The translations under genes and the position numbers were made by a program. Under the pieces are notes generated by a model. That model did not search any database. It had not been told where the DNA came from and worked only from the letters and a program-made list of their open reading frames with translations. Positions 57,758 through 64,000 of a stretch of DNA of 64,000 nt are shown here, piece by piece; position 1 is the first letter of the stretch; every line of letters begins with the position of its first letter. This stretch comes from Oncomelania hupensis (taxonomy: Eukaryota; Mollusca; Gastropoda; Littorinimorpha; Pomatiopsidae): positions 154,345,425-154,409,424 of the forward strand of contig CM072511.1 of assembly GCA_036898135.1 (NCBI GenBank), written 5' to 3'.

Positions 57758-58304
57758 ACTTAAAACCACAAAGTTCTTGTTTGCAGAAATGTTGACTTCA
57801 TTCAGGTGTCTGTAGAAAGACCCACATGCTTTATTGGCACGTTTCTTTTTAACCCTTTGGATACGACATCATTTTGCAAAGTACTAGTTTAGAAGGCATG
57901 CCAGTTTTAGATCTGTCAGAAAGAGACAGGCCTAACCTTTTCTTTTTGTTCTTGGCACCCAGAAACTGTTCACAGTTATAGAAAAGTATTAATTTTCTGA
58001 AAGTAAAAAGACTGAATTTTCAACATGTCTCAGAATAAAGTAATTGAATGTGTATTTCCCTCGATCACCTTTATCTGGCAAAACTCTTCTAAAATCAACC
58101 ATTTGAACATGACACTACGAGTATACAGTTTGACGTGTTCTGGGCTGTAAATCTTACATCAAAGACTCATTTCAAAGACACGACAGATATAACGAATATA
58201 AACACACAATTCGGCCACTAACCATCGACTAAGGGTACAACAAACTTCGGCTATAACGAAGACAAAAATATGTCCCCTGGACTTCATTTTATGTGTGTTC
58301 GACT
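57758..58304. other. Noncoding, nothing recognised
   Basis: AT-rich. GGCTATAACGAAGAC near 58248 recalls pogo/Tigger-type element ends but lacks a partner. Confidence 0.35.
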
Positions 58305-58309
58305 GTATT

Positions 58310-58385
58310 GTGTTTACAAGGTTATTGAACACTGATGTGTATACAGTGTTTACAAGGTGTTCTTGATCACTGATGCGTATACGTG
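58310..58385 (+). repeat. Two outlying units of the 38-bp minisatellite
   Basis: GTGTTTACAAGG..TTATTGAACACTGATGTGTATACA is repeated twice, 1.6 kb left of the main array. Confidence 0.9.
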
Positions 58386-58587
58386 TAACAGCAGAAATAT
58401 TGACGACAAAATGTAGTAAATTAGCTTAGCGCAAAATAGATATCATCGAATAAAACTTGGCGTTAATTCATGAGTTATCTAAAGAGAAGCACACACATGT
58501 TAAATTGACTCTCTTCAGACAGTCACGCCACCAGCCTCTCCAGATAACATCTAACAGACTTAGCAATACATGACTGTAATTAGTACT

Positions 58588-58672
58588 TGCCAAACTGACC
58601 AGAACGTTGTCCCCGTTAATTAGCTTACTTTAGCCAAAGTGACCAAGACGTCATCCCCGGTAACTAGCCAGG
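58588..58672 (+). repeat. Diverged 45-bp direct duplication
   Basis: GCCAAACTGACCAGAACGT then TCCCCGTTAATTAGC, repeated as GCCAAAGTGACCAAGACGT then TCCCCGGTAACTAGC. Confidence 0.8.
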
Positions 58673-59111
58673 CACCGCTTATCGCTAGTGAATCTATCCT
58701 ACACTCGGTCACTGATGTTCCAAGTAAGACATAATCGCACGTGTCCCATTATTAGGACAGGTGAAGGAAATTATCAAATAAAAACGAATAATCCCGTATA
58801 TGCGAGATTAACTAAAACGAGAGTTAAACGATTGGTCAGAAGACCAGGGAACCCCTGCATGTCCTTGGTGGCCCAACCTTAGCTAGTCAGTCGAAAACGA
58901 ACTACGAAGCTGCGAGGGTCAAACCAAAGGAACAAACTGCAGTGAACGCTTATCCTCAGCCTTATCTTCAAGATAGACTAGAGGCGGTTTCACGTATCCC
59001 AGAGTCTAGAAGTAAGAACACCAGTAGTTTTGATATGTGTATGCTTATTTTATATTGATTGCCATGTATTAATAATATGTTCATGATATATATAGTTACA
59101 GAAACCAATTA

Positions 59112-59483
59112 TTGTTTCTGAGACAGTATGCATGTGGATTGAGGTATCTTAGCCTTAAGATTCGGATCGAAGTGTGCATATGGGAACCTTGCAGGTGTCT
59201 GATGCTATGGACACTTTGCAGAGGAGACCGCACACTCATATCTGACGAGAATATTGTAGCCAGAGTTCTGACTTCTACAGGTCAGCTCTGGGACGGTTTG
59301 TGGAGACAAATGCATGACGCTTGCTCCCGTGGTACAGAAGGAGAACAACCAAGATTCTACCTCTCCACGTCCGAACCTCGCCGCTACCCGACTCACCCGC
59401 TCAACCTGAGAGGCAAGACTTCTCAGAAGGACTCCAGCGTACGCCGACGCGATACAGCTAAGTCACCCACAAATGCAAACTGA
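59112..59483 (+). CDS. Unidentified open frame, 123 codons
   Basis: Reads MFLRQYACGLRYLSLKIRI to SSVRRRDTAKSPTNAN. It is locally GC-rich from 59180 to 59480 and strongly basic at the C-terminal end. No motif, signal peptide or good splice site was seen. The flanks are AT-rich. It may be part of a decayed element. I would not call it a gene on this evidence alone. Confidence 0.25.
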   Translation: MFLRQYACGLRYLSLKIRIEVCIWEPCRCLMLWTLCRGDRTLISDENIVARVLTSTGQLWDGLWRQMHDACSRGTEGEQPRFYLSTSEPRRYPTHPLNLRGKTSQKDSSVRRRDTAKSPTNAN

Positions 59484-59978
59484 GTTCTACCCTCGAGAAA
59501 ACCTGGACGACCACAAGATCATTTATTAAACTACGAACATTCAAATCGTAGACTTGCGTAGCATAGGATGAAGAAGACCTGTTGACAAACTTTCCCAGCA
59601 CATCGAACTCTTAGAATTATTAATTTACCTGTTTAATGAAGTACATGTAAAAGTTGTGTTGAATATATAAAAAGAGAACTTACCTACATACGACTGGTGT
59701 CATTCTATTTGTATTGTTGTGTAGCTATTAGTTTTCTTCTCTTGAGACATAATAATCTAGTCTTTTGATTAGTAATCAGCGTTCCTCAAATTGAGCCAAA
59801 TGATACTAAAAAGCCCGAGAACAAATATAAATTTTATGTGACCAAGCACCGTGATCTGTCTCTCACACTGCTCTGGAATTCTGGTAAAAGAACGGTCGAT
59901 AGTGGTAGCCTAACGCCCCTCTATCAATAAGTCTTACCCCCTAGTAAGATAAACGTATCTTCCCCAGAATATAATCAC
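59484..59978. other. Noncoding, nothing recognised
   Basis: No coding signal. Confidence 0.4.
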
Positions 59979-59979
59979 A

Positions 59980-60348
59980 ATACGGTGTTTACAAGGTGTT
60001 ATTGATCACTGATGTGTATACACTGTTTACAAGGTGTTATTGAACATTGATGTGTATACAGTGTTTACAAGGTGTTATTGAACATTGATGTGTATATAGT
60101 GTTTACAAGGTGTTATTGAATATTGATGTGTACACAGTGTTTACAAGGTGTTATTGAACACTGATGTGTATACACTGTTTACAAGGTGTTATTGAACATT
60201 GATGTGTATACAGTGTTTACAAGGTGTTATTGAACATTGATGTGTATAAAGTGTTTACAAGGTGTTATTGATCACTGATGTGTATACAGTGTTTACAAGG
60301 TGTTATTGAACATTGATGTGCATATAGTGTTTACAAGGCGTTATTGAA
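59980..60348 (+). repeat. 38-bp minisatellite, about 9.6 units
   Basis: The unit GTGTTTACAAGGTGTTATTG then AACATTGATGTGTATACA repeats head to tail with few substitutions. The array is cut by the RTE fragment at 60349-60411, and one further half unit (ATTAAATACTGATGTG) follows it. Confidence 0.96.
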
Positions 60349-60411
60349 TCCTATTCTATCCTCGAAAGTCGTTGGGGCACCACAGATGATCCTTAGCCAG
60401 CGTACTCCATC
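60349..60411 (-). pseudogene. 63-bp RTE 3' fragment inside the minisatellite
   Basis: The minus strand reads the last ~16 codons of the RTE ORF (GGTGCCCCAACGACTTTCGA block) and a degenerate TATCC tail. TTATTGAA (60341-60348) and TTATTAAA (60412-60419) flank it, 7/8. Confidence 0.88.
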
Positions 60412-60848
60412 TTATTAAATACTGATGTGCAGATAGCATACACGTTTTTTTATACTATTTTTTCCCTTTGGGATTGTTATTAAAAATAGAACCTTTTCAA
60501 ACTATGTCTACGACTGTCACAAGATGTAATACATGCAGTGTATGTTTAACCTTTTTCCCATCAAAAGAGGCTAGGCTGTTAGATATAACAACACGTTTTG
60601 GCCTTAAGTTTGTTCTTTGCAATTCTTTTAATCAATTAATATATGTAAAGCTAATTTTTCGGTAATAAACGCCCTATTTGTATTAAGACTCAGACTGCTC
60701 TTGCTCAGATTTGATTATTCCACCTGTTCTGGTGTGGTCTCTGTCCTGTGCACATACAACATACAGTCACTGAAGTTGTTTTCGTTGCTCTCTTATTCTT
60801 GTTGTTCTTCTTCTTGTTGTTGTTGTCGTTACTCTTTTTTGATTTCCT
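60412..60848. other. Noncoding with TTC/TTG repeats
   Basis: CTTCTTCTTGTTGTTGTTGT near 60808. No gene. Confidence 0.4.
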
Positions 60849-60860
60849 TCTTGTTCCTCT

Positions 60861-61221
60861 GGGCATTTCCTATACCCAGCACATCACCAACGACGAAGTC
60901 CGACAGACCATAACACAAGCCATTGGACAACACGATGACCTGCTCACAGTGGTGAAAAAAACGGAAACTCCGATGGTATGGCCACGTCACCAGATCACCA
61001 GGTCTTGCAAAGACCATCCTGCAAGGCACAGTTCAAGGAGGTAGAAGAAGAGGGAGACCGAAAAGAGGTGGGAGGACAACATTCGAGAATGGACTGGTTT
61101 GATACTGAGCGAAACAATCAGGGTTGCTGAGGACAGGGAAAGATGGAGTACGCTGGTTAAACGATCATCTGTGGTGCCCCTACGACCTCCGAGTTACGGG
61201 ATAGGATAGGATAGGATAGGG
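60861..61221 (+). pseudogene. RTE 3' fragment with perfect 12-bp duplication
   Basis: 361 bp starting at residue ~925 (GGGCATTTCCTATACCCAGC) and ending with four GGATA units. TCTTGTTCCTCT flanks it exactly (60849-60860, 61222-61233). One extra A in a run near 60958 and a missing A in CCGAAAAGAGG shift the frame. Confidence 0.95.
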
Positions 61222-61379
61222 TCTTGTTCCTCTTCTTTTTCTTCTTCCTTTTGCGAATTGTTCTTTTTTAGGACCAAAATAGTTAAAATGGAAGCAACAA
61301 ACCAAATGCAAAACATTGTTATACTCTCGGGATTAATGAATTTAAAAAGTGAATTTGCAAAAAATGGCCTCTACGCGTT

Positions 61380-61795
61380 CCTACCACTAAAACAACTTTA
61401 TTAATGCATAAGCCAACATTTGGTCACCAAAGCCATAGCGGGAATGTAAACACATTCATGTAAACAAATTTACTATGTATATATGTGTGATCGCCAAAAA
61501 TTACGCGGGAACGTAAGCATACTATAGTCGACAGATTTACTAAATAAATCCATGTGTGTGGTCACCAAAAATTTGGCAGGAAGTGAAACATACCACAGTC
61601 AACAGATCTACTACCTAAGTCCGTACAGATGGTCGCCAAAAAAATAGGGTGTGTGGGGTTAGGGTAAACAAAACACACCACTGTCAACAGATTTGCTGTG
61701 TAAACCAATATTATGTGTGGTTTCTCAAATTAGGCGGGAAACGTAATACAGTACTGTCGTCAGATTTGCTATGTAAATCAATATGTATCTTATCG
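61380..61795 (+). repeat. Degenerate ~80-bp tandem repeat, five units
   Basis: GTCRACAGATTTACTA, a TAAATCAATATGTG-type block and GGTCGCCAAAAAWTTRGCGGGAAGT-type blocks recur in order about every 75-90 bp. Confidence 0.75.
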
Positions 61796-61799
61796 TATA

Positions 61800-64000
61800 T
61801 TATCCTATCCCGTAACTTTGAGGTCGCTGGGGCACCAAAGATGATCGTTTAACTAGCATACTTAATCTTTCTCTGTCCTCAGCAACCCTGATGGCTTCGC
61901 TCAATATCAAGCTAGTCCATTTTCGAATGTTGTCCTCCCATCTCTTTTTCGGTCTCCCTCTTCTTCTACCTCCTTGCACTGTGCCTTGCAGGATGGTCTT
62001 TGCAAGGCTTGATGATCTGGTGACGTGGCCATACCATCGTAGTTTCCGTTTCTTCACCACTGTGATCAGGTCATCGTGTTGTCCAATGGCTTGTGTGATG
62101 GTCTGTCAGACTTCGTCGTTGGTGATGTGTTGGGTATAGGAAATGCCCAGAAGTCTTCTGTAGCACATCATCTCCATGCTTTGTATTCTTCGTTGTAGAT
62201 CTGTGAGGGTCCATGTTTCGCAAACGTATAGGAAGATGGAGATAACAAGGGAGCTCAGCAGCACCTTGGAATGTAGACTGATGGTCCGATCTTTCCAAGT
62301 GGGCTTTAACCTTGCCAGGGCAGTAGTTGTTTGTGCGATCCTGGAGATGACTTCCTGTCGGGACCCATTGTCTGATACAATGGCTCCTAAATATTTGAAG
62401 CTATGCACTATGTTGAGGGATTGGCCTTGGATTTTGATGTCCATTTTGATGCCATTGGTGTTGTTGGTCATCATTTTGGTCTTCTCCGCACTTATGTCCT
62501 TTCCATAGTCTCTGGAGGTGGTGTCAAGCCTCTGTACCAGCTGTTTAAGTTCTTGTTCCTCTCTAGTCAATCCATCAATGTCATCAGCAAACCGAAGATT
62601 GGAGATTGCTCTACCCCCTATGCTGACTGTCCCTTCGTAATCTGCAAGGGCATCTTACATGTTGCGCTCTAGGAAGATGTTGAAGAGTGTTGGAGAGAGT
62701 AGGCATCCTTGACGCACACCGATTGTTGTTCTGAACCAGTTTCCGATGGTGCTGTTGTGGAGGACTGCACTGGTAGCCTTGTCATACAGGCTTTTGATGA
62801 CCTCAATAATTTAGGGTCGATGTTGTACACTCCCATGGTTACCCACACAGCTGCATGCCAGACTCAATCAAACGCCTTCTTGAAGTCTTCGAACACATGA
62901 TATAGATGTTGTTGGTGCTGTAGGTATTTCTCGCAGATTATTCTGAGGTTGAAAATCTATTCAGTGTTACCTCGCCTTGCTCTTGTTCTTCAGCTATGAT
63001 TTGTTCAGCTTGGGGTTTCAACCTTTTGAGTATTATTTTCAGAAGGTCCTTGCTGGGATGGCTGATGAGGATGATGGTGCGGTAATTTTCACATTCCTGA
63101 AGGTTACCATTTTTGGGAAGAGTGATGACAAGCGATTGGGTCCATGGTGTAGGCCACTCCCCACTCTGCCAGATCTTGTTACAGATAATGGTGAGGGCGT
63201 CAATCATCGCTTCCCCTCCTTCTTGAAGCAGTTCCGCGGGTATGTTGTCCACTCGCGCTGACTTCCCTTTCTTCAGCGACTGCACTGCGGCCTCAACTTC
63301 TTCTCCGAGAATTTGGAGGATTTCTTCTTCTTCTTTGTTCTCGGGACATGCTAGAACTGATGGGTTTCCGTTTGGTGTGTGGTTGTAAAGGTCATAGCAG
63401 TACTCTTTCCATCTGTCCAAGACTTCTTATTCTTCTGTAAGGCATAATTATGCCAGACTTGCTTTGGATCGTGGAGACCTTGGGCTGTTTAACACTTGTC
63501 AGCCACTTGACAGTCTGGTAGGCCTTGTTGTTCTTGTTCAGACTGTTCTCTATTTCCTGGCATTGATCTTCTATCCAGTTCTCCTTTGCTGAGCGCATGC
63601 GTTTTCGGATGTCATTGTTGATTTCGGTAGGCACCAGATCCCTGTGAGGTGTTCTTTTTCTTTTTTCATCTCTCTTCGTTTATCACACAGGTCCAAAAGT
63701 TCATGTGTGATCATCGGCTTCTTCTTTGGCCGGTGCTTGCCAAGGATCTCAGTGGCGGCATCTGTCACAGCTGAGTTGAAGGTGATGGTCATGATGTTGA
63801 CATATACTTCACTAGCTCCCAAAATTAGCAGTGGTGCAAATTTTCCTCCAATTGTGGCTTGAAATATTTCTGCCACCTCCGGGTCTTGCAGTTTGAACTT
63901 CAGTCTAGTGCACCTTACTGTGTTTACTCTCTTCAACTGGAACCGGAAAGACATCATCACGAGATCGTGGTCACTTCCGATGTCTGCTCCTGGAAAAGTG
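61800..64000 (-). pseudogene. Long RTE copy running off the window
   Basis: The minus strand covers residues about 298 to 1040 of the RTE ORF plus its TATCC tail at 61800. Endonuclease end GADIGSDHDLVMMSF lies at 63960. The RT block is recognisable, but FADD and neighbouring segments are cut by several single-base indels (for example near 62255, 62700, 62980 and 63450). It is older than the copy at 52851. The 5' end is outside the window. Confidence 0.93.

Noticed and set aside
58200..58290. Tigger/pogo-type element end (GGCTATAACGAAGAC)
   Set aside because: No inverted partner or TA-flanked boundary could be found.
59112..59483. A confident host gene
   Set aside because: Open frame and local GC only. 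No motif or splice context, so kept at low confidence.

Overview
This window looks like nuclear DNA from an animal, most likely a mollusc and probably a marine gastropod. That placement is an inference. It rests on AT-rich intergenic sequence, spliced and widely spaced exons, an RTE-type retrotransposon whose tail is (GGATA)n instead of poly(A), tRNA-derived SINEs, a cytochrome P450 exon, and an extreme density of microsatellites. No bacterial operon, rRNA gene, CRISPR array or functional tRNA gene was seen. Most of the 64 kb is mobile-element debris and tandem repeats, and only a few short stretches look like host exons.

Layout. 0-5 kb: a GC-rich minus-strand exon encoding an MGNC start (1268-1557) and a solo LTR (3704-4275). 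5-13 kb: microsatellites, two more solo LTRs (6089-6711, 12585-13178), both landed inside tandem repeats, SINE and LINE fragments, and a 741-bp TIR element (10480-11220). 13.9-16 kb: an interrupted RTE copy. 17-25 kb: degenerate telomere-like repeats, a dispersed repeat C, a ~2.1-kb TIR element (19874-21976) holding an RNase H LINE fragment, and a 26-bp minisatellite. 27-36 kb: solo LTRs four and five, a mariner-like MITE, a tRNA-headed SINE and microsatellites. 36-41 kb: a palindromic motif cluster, a 66-bp array with higher-order structure, and several copies of dispersed repeat B. 41-52 kb: a P450 terminal exon (minus), and plus-strand exons of a gene carrying a SANT/Myb-like C-terminal domain. 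Between those exons sits a CR1/jockey-like LINE that was itself split by a 2.1-kb TIR element. A SINE sits inside the SANT-like exon. 52.8-56.2 kb: a complete RTE element with a 1040-codon intact ORF and a perfect 10-bp target-site duplication. 56-64 kb: more repeat B, a 38-bp minisatellite with a 63-bp RTE fragment inserted in it, a clean 361-bp RTE insertion with a 12-bp duplication, and a long minus-strand RTE copy leaving the window.

How it fits together. One RTE family explains ten separate pieces of the window. Its endonuclease/reverse transcriptase would copy its own 3' end, and target-site duplications of about 8-14 bp are visible at four copies. Several SINE-like repeats share 3' ends with LINE fragments found here, as expected if they borrow LINE machinery. 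The best candidates for undescribed material are the 2.1-kb TIR element at 44921-47016 (long perfect palindrome, repeated GTCACRACCGAY motifs, no transposase), the duplicated acidic exon with its empty-site copy, and the palindrome/66-bp array at 36.4-37.2 kb.
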